Of a stretch of 64,000 nucleotides of DNA, positions 51,406-60,881 are shown piece after piece. How positions within the stretch are numbered: the first letter of the stretch is position 1; each line of letters begins with the position of its first letter. The notes below the pieces were generated by a model. That model was not told where the DNA came from. It was given only the letters and a program-made list of their open reading frames with translations, and made no database searches. Position numbers and translations under genes: made by a program. Source of the DNA: Chthonobacter albigriseus (lineage in GTDB: Bacteria > Pseudomonadota > Alphaproteobacteria > Rhizobiales > Pleomorphomonadaceae); the NCBI RefSeq assembly GCF_013839445.1, contig NZ_JACDIT010000006.1, positions 62,001-126,000 of the forward strand, written 5' to 3'.

Positions 51406-51737
51406 CGAAAAGGAGCCCAGCCCGGTCAAGTATCAACATGATCTTCGAACAAATGGCCAACGGATTTGTGCCGTGCAACGTCTCACGGCGTCACGATTGC
51501 GCGATTGGTGTGATGGCGCTGCATCGTGAGATCTTGCGGAAGGAGTCGGAGAGGGTGTCGTGCATCTTCTGGGCGCTGCTCGATCGATCCTGCCCATTGT
51601 TCATGCTTCACCGCTCCGGATGAAAGTCGGACACTCCGGAGCCCACTCGATTCACCTGCAGCGGAGTCCCCGGTTGCCGGTGGATATGCTCGCGTCGCCG
51701 CGGTCGGCGCCATCACACGGCGGAGAAATCTGATTCC
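51406..51737. other. Intergenic region, no recognisable feature
   Basis: 332 bases between the divergent TerB-like and amidohydrolase genes. Short open frames here show no domain or ribosome site. It presumably holds both promoters. Confidence 0.3.
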
Positions 51738-53015
51738 ATGCCAGCCTCCGGCGTCGCCGCGCGGTTCCCGAGTGTTCCTGTCGACCTGCCTGCCGGCGAG
51801 TTCGTGGTCCGGGGCGTTCGTCTCCCGGGCCGTGCGGACCTGCAGGACATTTCGGTGTCCAAGGGGCGGATCGCAGCGATCGGGCACGAACTCGCCTGCG
51901 ATGCGCCGGCGGTCGACGGGCGCGGGCGTCTGCTCACCGCCGGGCTGGTGGAGACCCACATCCACCTCGACAAGGCCGGCATCATCGGGCGATGCCAGAT
52001 CTGCGAGGGAACGTTGGCGGAGGCGGTCGCCGAGACATCGCGCGCGAAATCCGGCTTCACCGTCGCGGACGTCTACGACCGTGCCGCTGCGGTGGTGGAG
52101 GCAGCCATTCTCGGCGGGACCATGCGCCTCCGGACCTTCGTGGAGATCGACCCGCGAGCCGGCTACCGGTCCTTCGAGGCGATCAAGGCGGTACGCGACC
52201 GGTTCGCTCCGGCGATCGACATCGAGATTTGCGCCTTCGCCCAGGAGGGCCTCAGCAATGATCCCGGGACGGAGGAGATGCTGGACCGGGCCCTCAACGA
52301 GGGCGCGGACCTGGTGGGCGGCTGCCCCTACACCGACCCGGATCCGGCAGGGCACATCGCGCGGATCTTCGAGCTTGCCCGCCGCCATGGGGTAGCTGTC
52401 GATTTCCATCTCGACTTCGATCTCGATCCGACGGGATCGAACCTGCCGAGGGTGATCGCCGAAACGGAGGCGCGCGGGTGGGGCGGTCGCGTTTCGGTGG
52501 GTCACGTCACAAAGCTATCCGCATGGCGTCCCGACGCATTCGACGCGATCGGGCGACGGATGGCGCAAGCCGGCGTCACCGTGACCGTTCTTCCTGCGAC
52601 CGATCTCTTTCTGACCGGCCGAGACGCCGACCATCTCATTCCGCGGGGCGTCACGCCGGCGCACCGGCTCGCGGCACTCGGCGTCACCGCGTCGATCGCC
52701 ACCAACAATGTGCTCAACCCGTTCACGCCCTTCGGCGACGCATCGCTGATGCGAATGGCGAACCTCTATGCCACGGTCGCGCAGGCCGGAACCCCGGAAG
52801 CCCTCGACACGGTCTTCTCACTGGTGGCGGATTCGGCTGCGCGGCTGCTGCAGCCGACCAGCCCCTACGGTGTGGTGGTGGGCGCGCCCGCGGATCTCGT
52901 GCTCTTCGATGCCGCTTCGCCCGGCGAGGCGGTTGCACGGATCGCGCCGGCTCTGATGTCCTGGAAAGCCGGCCGGCCGGTCATGCACAGGCCTCCGGCG
53001 CGCACCTACTGGTGA
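51738..53015 (+). CDS. Amidohydrolase-superfamily protein, cytosine deaminase-like (first of three)
   Basis: 425 residues, TIM-barrel amidohydrolase of the CodA/COG0402 type. Metal motif ETHIHLDKAG (His-x-His), then GADLVGGCPYTDPDPAGH, VDFHLDFDLDPTG with the third His, VSVGHVTKLS with the fourth and SIATNNVLNPFTPFGD as the late metal Asp strand (N-N for the usual D). Such enzymes deaminate or hydrolyse cyclic C-N bonds in pyrimidines, triazines and hydantoin-like rings. It is convergent with the next amidohydrolase, with 12 bases between stops. Confidence 0.85.
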   Translation: MPASGVAARFPSVPVDLPAGEFVVRGVRLPGRADLQDISVSKGRIAAIGHELACDAPAVDGRGRLLTAGLVETHIHLDKAGIIGRCQICEGTLAEAVAETSRAKSGFTVADVYDRAAAVVEAAILGGTMRLRTFVEIDPRAGYRSFEAIKAVRDRFAPAIDIEICAFAQEGLSNDPGTEEMLDRALNEGADLVGGCPYTDPDPAGHIARIFELARRHGVAVDFHLDFDLDPTGSNLPRVIAETEARGWGGRVSVGHVTKLSAWRPDAFDAIGRRMAQAGVTVTVLPATDLFLTGRDADHLIPRGVTPAHRLAALGVTASIATNNVLNPFTPFGDASLMRMANLYATVAQAGTPEALDTVFSLVADSAARLLQPTSPYGVVVGAPADLVLFDAASPGEAVARIAPALMSWKAGRPVMHRPPARTYW

Positions 53016-53027
53016 CCGCGTCGCCTC

Positions 53028-54281
53028 TCAGCCGCGGTTCGCCGGACTGGCGAGCACGAAGTTCTCGGCGATCGTCCGGCCGCGGCGGTAGACGGTGCGT
53101 TGCCGCGGAACGCCGACGACGGCTTCCGGGACGTGTTCCGCCGCCAGGCAGACGAAATCGGCGGGCTTGCCGATCGCGATGCCGTAGTCGCCGGAGATCC
53201 CCAAGGCCGCGGCTCCGGCGGCGGTGACGACGTCGAAGGCGGCTTCGAGATCCGGGTCCGTGTAGAACCCGGATCGGTAGCCGATCATGTTGGCTCGGTT
53301 CAGCATGTCGCCGTCGCCATACGGCCACCAGCTGTCGCGAATGTTGTCGCTGCCGGAGAAGACGGTGACGCCCGCGGCACGGAGAAGGGCTACCGGCGGG
53401 AAAGGATGGTTGCCGGGTGCGTTGGTCATGATGGCCACCCCGGAGGCGGCGATCAGATCCGCGGCTTTCTTGGCAGCGGCTTCGGATACCTCGCCAAGCC
53501 CGTAGGCATGGCTGACCGCCACGCGGCCTTGCATGCCCAGCGCGCGGGTCCGATCGCAGATCTGCTCGATCTGGAACACCCCCAGCATGTGGGGGTCGTG
53601 GAGGTGGATGTCGACGCCGACGCCTCGCCGCTCGGCGATGTCGAAAACCACGTCGAGCTGGCCCTCGATGTCGCGGTCGAGCGTCGCCGGGTCGAGCCCG
53701 CCGATGACGTCGCACCCCATCGCGATCGCCTCGTCCAGGATTTCGACCGATCCGGGGGAAGACAGGATGCCGTTCTGGGGAAAGGCGACCAGCTGGATGT
53801 CGATGAGATCGCGATAGGTTTCCCGTACCGGCAGGATCTTCTCCAGGTGCGACAAGCCTGGCCCGGCGTCCACATGGACGTGGCTGCGCATGCGCAGGGT
53901 GCCCGCGGCAAGGCAGAGATCGACCTGGCGGGCGGCGCGATAGTCCATCGGCGCAGCGGTCGCGAGGTTCTCCTCCTGGAACGCCACCCGCTCCCTCACG
54001 TCGAAACCGTCGGTGCACGGTTTGTGGGGCCTCCAGCTATCGCCGATGAAGCTGGTGTCGAGATGGATGTGGCCTTCCACGAAGGGCGGCACCAGGAGGG
54101 CACCCGCGAGTTCGACGACCGACGTACCCTCAAGGACGGGCAAGCGGCCGACCGGCTCGATCGCGGTGATGCGGCCCCCGGCGACAAGAAGATCGATCGC
54201 GCGACCGTCCGCCATCCTCGCGTTCTTGAACAACGTGTCGGCCAAGACCTGTCCCTTTCCTGCGTTTCTCCGCACAGCCAT
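53028..54281 (-). CDS. Amidohydrolase-superfamily protein, cytosine deaminase-like (second of three)
   Basis: 417 residues. Metal motif EGHIHLDTSFIGDSW, GCDVIGGLDPATLDRD, VDIHLHDPHMLG, VAVSHAYGLGE and the late Asp in VFSGSDNIRDSWWPYGDGDM are all CodA-like. The late strand keeps Asp, so it looks fully competent. The start is uncertain: ATG at 54281, or a TTG about 12 codons further in with AAGGGACAGG upstream. It is divergent from the third amidohydrolase across 215 bases, a likely shared promoter region. Confidence 0.85.
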   Translation of the reverse strand: MAVRRNAGKGQVLADTLFKNARMADGRAIDLLVAGGRITAIEPVGRLPVLEGTSVVELAGALLVPPFVEGHIHLDTSFIGDSWRPHKPCTDGFDVRERVAFQEENLATAAPMDYRAARQVDLCLAAGTLRMRSHVHVDAGPGLSHLEKILPVRETYRDLIDIQLVAFPQNGILSSPGSVEILDEAIAMGCDVIGGLDPATLDRDIEGQLDVVFDIAERRGVGVDIHLHDPHMLGVFQIEQICDRTRALGMQGRVAVSHAYGLGEVSEAAAKKAADLIAASGVAIMTNAPGNHPFPPVALLRAAGVTVFSGSDNIRDSWWPYGDGDMLNRANMIGYRSGFYTDPDLEAAFDVVTAAGAAALGISGDYGIAIGKPADFVCLAAEHVPEAVVGVPRQRTVYRRGRTIAENFVLASPANRG

Positions 54282-54496
54282 GTCCGCCGCGATCCCGCTG
54301 GGGTGGACGAACCGGCTCGCACCCGCAGCCCTGCCAGGCCCATCAACGGCGCCGCGAGTCATGAAGCGGAGCAGCGGACGCCCAATGATTGCGCTTGATC
54401 CGGGAGACGGAAGTCCGACACTCGCCCAGGCCCGCGGGGGTGTCCAGACATTCGTTGCGCCCCGAACCCTGATCGAACGAGAGGAACACACCCGTC

Positions 54497-56050
54497 GTGA
54501 CCGAAACTTCTTTTCTCATTCGGGCCAAGGCGGTGGTCAGGGGCGTCTCCGCCGCGGGCCTGGCGGAGGTCGAGGAGAACGCCGCCCTCCTGGTCCGCGA
54601 CGGCGTGATCGCGGAGATCGGTCCGGCGGACGATCTGGCCAAGGCTCACCCCGGTTGCACCGTATTCGGAGGGCCGGATGTCGTCGCGGTGCCGGGGCTC
54701 GTCAACGCCCACCACCACTTCGGCCTGACGCCGATCATGATGGGTGTACCCTTTGCACCGCTGGAACTCTGGCTACCGCAGTTCCGGGGCATGCGGTCGG
54801 TCGGGCACCGGCTCGACACGCTCTACGCGGCGATCGAGATGCTGGAAAGCGGGACGACCACCGTGCAGCACATCCAAGGCGGGCTGTCAGGGCCGGAGGA
54901 GACCTGGTTCGACACGGTGGATCCGGTCGTCGAGGCCTATCGCGAGATCGGGATGCGGGTCTCCTGGTCCTTCATGCTCCGGGATCGCAACCAGCTCACC
55001 TACGAGGCGGACGAGACCTTCCTCGCCCGCCTGCCGGCCGACGTCGCCGCGCATTTCGGTGCGCAAGTCCGCTCGGCCCTCGCCCCGGTCGAATGGCACA
55101 TGGCCTTCTTCGAGGAGGCGTCGAACCGCTGGCGAGCCCGCGATCCCGACCGGGTTCGCCTGCAATTGGCGCCGGCCAACCTGCATTGGTGCACGGATCC
55201 AACGCTGGAGGCGATTTTCGACACGGCACGCCGGCACCGGGCGAAGGTGCACATGCACCTGGTGGAGACCGAACGTCAGGCCGCCTATGCCCTGACGCGG
55301 ACTGGCCGGTCGGCCGTCGCGCATCTGCACCACCTCGGCTGCCTGGGGCCGAACGTGACGCTCGGGCATGGCATCTGGACAAGCCCGGCGGATTTGGACC
55401 TTCTGGCCGAACACCGTTGCCAGGTCTGCCACAACGCGAGCTCCGGACTTCGCCTGGGCAGCGGCATCGCACCGGTCACCGAAATGCAGAAGCGCGGAAT
55501 CCGCGTCGCCCTCGGCATCGACCAGTCGAACCTCGACGACGATCGGGACATGTATGCGGAGATGCGGCTCGTGTTCGCCCTGCATCGGCCTTCGACGATG
55601 TTCGGGCGGACGCCCACCCCGGCGGAGGTCTTCCGGATGGCGAGCGAGCATGCCGCCGCTACGACCGGGTTCGAAGGCCGGATCGGACGGCTCGATGTCG
55701 GAATGGCCGCCGACGTGGTGACCGTCGACTGGAAGACCGTCGCCCGACCGCATGTCGAGGCCCGGACGCCGTTGCTCGATGCACTCGTGCTGCGCAGCCG
55801 CAAGGACATGGTGCGGAGCGTTTTCGTCGGAGGGCGGGAGGTCGTGCGGGACGGACGCGCGATCGGGGTCGACCGGGAGGCCGTCATGGCGGAGATCGAG
55901 GCGCGGTTGGCGCGACCGTTCACGCCGGCTGAAGCGGCAGCCCAGAGCATGGTGGAGCAGCTGATGCCGCATCTGGACTCCTGGTATCGAGCATATCCCG
56001 ACCATGGCGACACGCGACCCTATCGCTACAACGCGATCGGTGATGAATGA
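54497..56050 (+). CDS. Amidohydrolase of the ATZ/TRZ/8-oxoguanine deaminase-like class (third of three)
   Basis: 517 residues with a GTG start. Metal ligands: NAHHHFG, KVHMHLVETE, TLGHGIW, and the Asp in LGIDQSNLDDD. This is the subtype III metal site of SsnA/TrzN/guanine-deaminase-like enzymes. The C-terminal tail of about 50 residues (AQSMVEQLMPHLDSWYRAYPDH) is longer than in most. It is followed 141 bases later by the aconitase X gene and may share its transcript. Substrate likely a ring amine or amide. Confidence 0.85.
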   Translation: MTETSFLIRAKAVVRGVSAAGLAEVEENAALLVRDGVIAEIGPADDLAKAHPGCTVFGGPDVVAVPGLVNAHHHFGLTPIMMGVPFAPLELWLPQFRGMRSVGHRLDTLYAAIEMLESGTTTVQHIQGGLSGPEETWFDTVDPVVEAYREIGMRVSWSFMLRDRNQLTYEADETFLARLPADVAAHFGAQVRSALAPVEWHMAFFEEASNRWRARDPDRVRLQLAPANLHWCTDPTLEAIFDTARRHRAKVHMHLVETERQAAYALTRTGRSAVAHLHHLGCLGPNVTLGHGIWTSPADLDLLAEHRCQVCHNASSGLRLGSGIAPVTEMQKRGIRVALGIDQSNLDDDRDMYAEMRLVFALHRPSTMFGRTPTPAEVFRMASEHAAATTGFEGRIGRLDVGMAADVVTVDWKTVARPHVEARTPLLDALVLRSRKDMVRSVFVGGREVVRDGRAIGVDREAVMAEIEARLARPFTPAEAAAQSMVEQLMPHLDSWYRAYPDHGDTRPYRYNAIGDE

Positions 56051-56191
56051 GGGATGCCGGCCCGCACCGGGTCGACGGCGGCGGTCTGCGATCATTCGGG
56101 CCGGCAGCCTTTGTGCCGTCTCGCAAATGGGGGTACGCCTTTTTCGCGGGCGCGGCCGACCCGGCGATCGATCGCCCGACAAGGAAAGCGC

Positions 56192-57958
56192 ATGGTTGAA
56201 TCCGATGGATCCAACGAACTTCGCGGCGCCAGTCTCGTCGACGGGACAACCGATGGCGTCATCCTGGGGACCGACCTGGAGCTCAGCTTCTGGGGTGGCG
56301 TCGATCCGGCGAGCGGCGAGATCATCGACCGACATCATCCCTTGAGCGGCCAGTTGCTGACCGGAAAAGTCCTGGCGGTGCCCGGCAGCCGGGGATCCTG
56401 TACCGGCAGCGCCGTGCTGCTCGAACTGCTGCTGAACGGCAAGGGGCCCGCGGCGATCCTGGTCGCCCGTCCGGACGACATCCTCACGCTCGGGGTCGTC
56501 ATAGCGGCAGACGTATTCGGCCGGTCGATCCCGGTCATCGCGCTCGAACCGGATGGGTTCGCCTTGGCGGCAACAGCGCCACACGCCCGGATCGTCGACG
56601 GCCGTGTTTCCCTTTCCGCCCGTGCCGAACCTTTCGCCAAATCGGCGGACGAGGCCGCGCCGGGAGCGGCACCAGCCAGTCGCGCCGCCGTTCGCCTCAC
56701 CGCGCGAGACCGGGCCATCCTCGGCGGCGCCGAAGGCCGCGCGGCGCAGGCGGCGATGCGCATCGTCGTGCGGATGGCCGGTCTCTACGGGGCCGAGCAG
56801 TTGGTGGACGTCACGCAGGTCCATATCGACGGCTGCATCTACACCGGACCCGGCTCCCTCAGGTTCGCCGAGCGGATGAGAGACTGGGGCGGACGGGTTG
56901 CCGTTCCGACCACGCTCAACGCCATCTCGGTCGACCATCGGCGCTGGCGCGACCAGGGGGTCGACCCGGCCTTCGCTGGTCCGGCCAGCGCGCTTGCGGA
57001 CGCTTATCTGGCCATGGGCGCCGCCGCCACCTACACCTGCGCGCCCTACCTGCTGGAAACGGCGCCCGGAGCGGGGGAGCAGGTCGCCTGGGGCGAGTCC
57101 AACGCCGTCGCCTTCGCCAACAGCGTGCTGGGCGCCAGGACCATGAAGTATCCGGATTTCCTCGACCTCTGCATCGCGCTGACCGGACGTGCTCCGCTTG
57201 CCGGGGCGCACCTTACGTCCGGTCGCCGGCCCACCATCCGGATCGAGGTAGCCCCGGTCGACGCGTTCGACGATGCGTTCTTTCCGCTTCTCGGCTACCA
57301 CGTCGGCGTTCTCGCCGCCGATCGTATCCCCATCGTGACCGGGCTCGCGGAGACGGCTCCGTCGAGGGACGACCTGAAAGCGTTCGGTGCCGCCTTCGCC
57401 ACCACCTCCGGCGCACCGATGTTTCACATCGTCGGGGTCACCCCCGAGGCGGCAGGGCACGATCCGTCGAACGACCGCGTAGGAACGATGCAGACGGCAG
57501 CGGTCGGCGTTGCCGATCTTCGGCGAAGCTGGGCGGAACTCGATAGTGCGCACGGCCGACCTGTCGGCCTCGTCGCGCTCGGTAATCCGCATCTTTCGCT
57601 TGCCGAGATCGAGAGGCTCGCAAGCCTGTGCCGCGGCCGCCGCAAGCACGCCGAAGTGTCCGTCGTGGTCACGTCCGGACGCGCAATTCACGAGAAGGCG
57701 GTTCACGCAGGTCTGGTTTCCGAGCTGGAAGCATTCGGCGTCCGGTTCGTCACCGACACCTGCTGGTGCATGATCGGCGCACCGTTGATCCCGCATGGGA
57801 CGGGCTGCATCATGACCAACTCGGCCAAATATGCGCACTACGGTCCCGGGTTGACCGGCAAACGCTTCGGTTTCGGCAGCCTGGAGGCGTGCGTGGAAGC
57901 GGCCTGCCGAGGATCTGCGCCTGCACAGCTTCCAGCGTGGCTGCGCGACAGCGGGTGA
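56192..57958 (+). CDS. Aconitase X (AcnX) family protein, fused small and large domains
   Basis: 588 residues. The N-terminal ~140 residues are the AcnX small subunit (DUF126; GKVLAVPGSRGSCTGSAVLLELL carries the conserved Ser region), and the rest is the large subunit (DUF521; VHIDGCIYTGPGSLRFAE, VPTTLNAISVDHRRW, AYLAMGAAATYTCAPYLLE, WGESNAVAFANSVLGARTM, VTDTCWCM). Known AcnX proteins include cis-3-hydroxy-L-proline dehydratase and archaeal mevalonate-5-phosphate dehydratase; many carry an iron cluster. AAGGAAAG precedes the ATG at 56192. With three ring-opening amidohydrolases nearby, dehydration of a hydroxylated cyclic imino acid or similar is plausible but unproven. Confidence 0.88.
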   Translation: MVESDGSNELRGASLVDGTTDGVILGTDLELSFWGGVDPASGEIIDRHHPLSGQLLTGKVLAVPGSRGSCTGSAVLLELLLNGKGPAAILVARPDDILTLGVVIAADVFGRSIPVIALEPDGFALAATAPHARIVDGRVSLSARAEPFAKSADEAAPGAAPASRAAVRLTARDRAILGGAEGRAAQAAMRIVVRMAGLYGAEQLVDVTQVHIDGCIYTGPGSLRFAERMRDWGGRVAVPTTLNAISVDHRRWRDQGVDPAFAGPASALADAYLAMGAAATYTCAPYLLETAPGAGEQVAWGESNAVAFANSVLGARTMKYPDFLDLCIALTGRAPLAGAHLTSGRRPTIRIEVAPVDAFDDAFFPLLGYHVGVLAADRIPIVTGLAETAPSRDDLKAFGAAFATTSGAPMFHIVGVTPEAAGHDPSNDRVGTMQTAAVGVADLRRSWAELDSAHGRPVGLVALGNPHLSLAEIERLASLCRGRRKHAEVSVVVTSGRAIHEKAVHAGLVSELEAFGVRFVTDTCWCMIGAPLIPHGTGCIMTNSAKYAHYGPGLTGKRFGFGSLEACVEAACRGSAPAQLPAWLRDSG

Positions 57959-57993
57959 CAAAGCCCGCCGCCAGGCGATGGCCGACCAACCGC

Positions 57994-59400
57994 TCACATG
58001 GCCGTCAGAGGGATGCGGGCCTGGACGTTGAGCCCCAGGGGGTCGAAGTCGAAGTTCACCTCCGCCCCGATCTGTTCGCGAAGGACGCGCTGAAGCAGCT
58101 TGCTTCCGAAGCCCTGCACGCGCTGCGGCTGGACGGCCGGACCTCCACGTTCCCGCCATTGCCAGACCATGACGGGCGACGGCCCACTGCACTGCCAATC
58201 CACGCTGATCCGGCCGGCGGGTGTGGACAGCGCGCCGTATTTGGCCGCATTGGTCGTCAGTTCGTGGATCGCCATGCCCAGCGGAACGGCAATTTCGGAA
58301 GCCAGTTCGATACCGGGGCCGGACAGCGCCACCCGCTCGCGCTCTGCATAGGGTGCGAGTTCCGCCTCGATCAGTTCACGGAAGCTGACGCGCTGCCGGT
58401 CGCTGGCCGTCAGGAGGGTGTGGGTGCGGGCCAACGAGGCGATCCGGGCCGAGAAGGCCTCCTGGAACTGGGCTACGGTTCCTGACGCCCGTGCCGTCGA
58501 TCCCATGACGGCTTGGACCGTCGCCAACGTGTTCTTGACGCGGTGGTGGAGTTCCCGGATCAGCAGTTGCTGCTGATCGCCCGCGCGCTTCTCCTCGTCG
58601 ATGTCTTCGGTCGTTCCGTACCAGGCGATCACCCCGCCGCGGTCGTCGCGGCGCGGATAGGCTCGCGATCGCATCCACCGGTATGCGCCCGATTTCATGC
58701 GGATCCGATGCTCGATATCGTAGGGCATCCCGGTGGCGCAGGACGTGGCCCAGGCCAGGATCGAGGATTCCAGATCCTCCGGGTGGACCGCTTCGCCCCA
58801 ATTGGCTCCGAGTCCGTCGTTTCCCGTCCAGTCGCTCCAGCGCGTCGCGACACGGTCCAACTGGCCGTCCGGTCGCGCGGTCCAGGTCACCTGCGGGTTC
58901 AGTTCGACCGTATGCCGGTAGTGATCCTCGCTCTCCTTCAGGGCAAGTGCGCCGACCACGATCTCGTCGAGCAGGCGACGCGCCTCGTACTGGCGGCGGC
59001 GGCTCCGGATAGCGGATGCCACGAGGCTGACCAGGGTCACCGGGTGGAACGGACGCTCCACCAGCGTGACGTTGCCGAGCGCGACCTCCAGGCGCGAAGC
59101 GGCCGCCGCGCGCTCCGCTCCACCGCCGTGCCTGGTGAGGACCACGAAGGGGAAGTCCGACCACGCCGGCTGCGCGTCCAGCCAGGCCGCCAGCGGCGCG
59201 AGGTCGGCATCCTTCAGCACTTCTTCCGCGATGACGGCCGCCCCGGCACCCGCCTCGATGGACGCGACGGCATCGCGCAGCCCGGACTGGATCTCGACGA
59301 CGTAGCCGGCCGGTTTCAGAAGCGCCGCGGCGATCTCCGCGTCTCGGCCGAACGGCGCGAGCACGAGAACGCGTTCCGAGTTGGTGACGTCGGTCCTCAC
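57994..59400 (-). CDS. HWE-family sensor histidine kinase with receiver-like N-domain and PAS domain
   Basis: 468 residues. Residues 1-130 look like a response-regulator receiver, but the phosphoacceptor Asp strand reads AAVIAEE and the late Lys is Arg (VERPFHP), so it is a pseudo-receiver. A PAS domain follows (about 155-270; HTVELNPQVTWTARPDG, AWYGTTEDIDEEK). The HWE/HisKA_2 kinase core has phospho-acceptor His285 in RELHHRVKNTLATVQAV, N-box MAIHELTTNAAKYGALS and the W-x-E element WQWRERGGP. A GTG start overlaps the KaiC-like gene's stop (GTGA, 59397-59400), so the two are translationally coupled. Soluble, with no membrane span. Confidence 0.9.
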   Translation of the reverse strand: MRTDVTNSERVLVLAPFGRDAEIAAALLKPAGYVVEIQSGLRDAVASIEAGAGAAVIAEEVLKDADLAPLAAWLDAQPAWSDFPFVVLTRHGGGAERAAAASRLEVALGNVTLVERPFHPVTLVSLVASAIRSRRRQYEARRLLDEIVVGALALKESEDHYRHTVELNPQVTWTARPDGQLDRVATRWSDWTGNDGLGANWGEAVHPEDLESSILAWATSCATGMPYDIEHRIRMKSGAYRWMRSRAYPRRDDRGGVIAWYGTTEDIDEEKRAGDQQQLLIRELHHRVKNTLATVQAVMGSTARASGTVAQFQEAFSARIASLARTHTLLTASDRQRVSFRELIEAELAPYAERERVALSGPGIELASEIAVPLGMAIHELTTNAAKYGALSTPAGRISVDWQCSGPSPVMVWQWRERGGPAVQPQRVQGFGSKLLQRVLREQIGAEVNFDFDPLGLNVQARIPLTAM

Positions 59401-60881
59401 GAAGCCCCGTCCGTCAAGAGGGCATCCGGTTCACCCGCAAAGCTCGGCACGCCTCTCAGGATGCCTTGGAACCCCTCGATCACCGGGCCGATCCTCAGAC
59501 CGGACGTTTCGATCTTGTACTCCCTGATGGTGTTCTCGTGCGTGCCCAGGCGCTTCTTCATCACGGAGATCGCGCGGCGGACTTTGCCGAGCGCCTCGAA
59601 ATAGCGCAGCAGGATCACGGTATCGGCCAGATAGGTGATGTCGATCGGCGTCTTCATGTCGCCGACAAGACCATGCTGGGCGACCGTCAGGAAGGTCGAA
59701 GCACCCCGCCGGTTCAGATACTGCAGCAATTCATGCATGTGGAGGATCAGCAGCCGCTCGTCGGGCATCGCGGCCTGGTAGCCGTTGAGGCTGTCGATGA
59801 CGACGCACTTGGCATCGCGGGAGTCCACCCCGGCGCGAACGGCATGGGCGAACTCGCCCGGCGACATCTCGGCCGCGTCGATCTGCTGGAGATGAAGCTG
59901 ACCGCTGCTCTCTGCGGCATCGACGTCGATGCCGAGCTCGGCCATCCGCTTGCGGAGCTGGGCGAGTTCCTCGTCGAAGATGAAGACTGCCGCCCGCTCG
60001 CCTCGGTCCAACGCAGCCTTCGTGAAGAGCAGGGCAAGCAAGCTCTTGCCGGTTCCGGCCGGACCCAGCACGAGCGTGCCGGATCCCTGGTCGATGCCGC
60101 CGCCCAGCAATTCGTTGAGCTCCGGGCTGCCACTCTTCAGGCGTTCGCGCGGCGCCAGAGTGCGGTGCTCGCCGGCGACGAGACGCGGGTAGACCACCAC
60201 GCCCCCGTGCTTGATCGAAAAATCGTGGTAGCCGCCCCGGTAGGACGATCCCCGGTACTTGAGTACCCTCAGTCGGCGTCTTTCGGCGCCGTATTCGGGC
60301 GCCAGCTGCTCCAGCTTGATCACGCAGTGGGTCAGGCTGTGCATGGTCCGGTCGTGACCCTCGGAGGTCAGGTCGTCGAGGAGGATGACCGTGGTGTCGA
60401 AGCGTGCGAAATGGTGCTTCAGGGCGAGGACCTGCCGGCGGTAGCGCAGCGAACTCTGCGCCAGCAGCCGGATCTCGGACAGGCTGTCGATGACCACCCG
60501 CGACGGCCGCAGCCGCTCGATCACGGCGATGATGTCCTTCGCGGTCTCCCCGAGTTCCAGATCGGAGGAGTAAAGCAGCGACTGCTGGTTCTCCTCGTTG
60601 AGCAGGGACTCCGGCGGGACGAGTTCGTGAACAGCGACCCGGTCGTCGATGACCCAACCATGGGAGGCCGCGCCCTCGCGTATCTCCTGTTCGGTTTCCG
60701 AGAGCGTGATGTAGAGAACCTTTTCGCCAGCCTGTGCGCCGGCGAGAGCGAACTGCATCGCGACGGTGGTCTTGCCCGCCCCTGGTTCCCCCTCGATGAG
60801 GAAGAGATGGCCGCGGGAGAAACCGCCGCCGAGGACGTTGTCCAGGCCGCCTATTCCGGTCGAAGCCAATTCCCTGGTCAT
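59397..60881 (-). CDS. KaiC-like double RecA-domain ATPase
   Basis: 494 residues, two RecA/KaiC domains. Walker A 1: GEPGAGKT at 31-38; Walker A 2: GPAGTGKS at 273-280. IDSLSEIRLLAQSSLRYRRQ and VIDSLNGYQAAMPDER are the two Walker B regions. Length and layout equal the non-cyanobacterial KaiC homologues; I do not see the Ser-Thr phosphosite pair of cyanobacterial KaiC confidently. No KaiA or KaiB gene is present. The ATG at 60881 is the start of the conserved domain; an in-frame extension of 71 codons is not supported. It is the first gene of an operon with the HWE kinase, which is its probable signalling partner. Confidence 0.9.
   Translation of the reverse strand: MTRELASTGIGGLDNVLGGGFSRGHLFLIEGEPGAGKTTVAMQFALAGAQAGEKVLYITLSETEQEIREGAASHGWVIDDRVAVHELVPPESLLNEENQQSLLYSSDLELGETAKDIIAVIERLRPSRVVIDSLSEIRLLAQSSLRYRRQVLALKHHFARFDTTVILLDDLTSEGHDRTMHSLTHCVIKLEQLAPEYGAERRRLRVLKYRGSSYRGGYHDFSIKHGGVVVYPRLVAGEHRTLAPRERLKSGSPELNELLGGGIDQGSGTLVLGPAGTGKSLLALLFTKAALDRGERAAVFIFDEELAQLRKRMAELGIDVDAAESSGQLHLQQIDAAEMSPGEFAHAVRAGVDSRDAKCVVIDSLNGYQAAMPDERLLILHMHELLQYLNRRGASTFLTVAQHGLVGDMKTPIDITYLADTVILLRYFEALGKVRRAISVMKKRLGTHENTIREYKIETSGLRIGPVIEGFQGILRGVPSFAGEPDALLTDGAS

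Noticed and set aside
54887-58198. Very long minus-strand open frame (over 1,000 codons) across the third amidohydrolase and aconitase X
   Set aside because: Low-complexity Arg/Gly/Ala-rich translation with no domain; it mirrors two genes with clear catalytic motifs. This is a usual effect of high G+C third positions.
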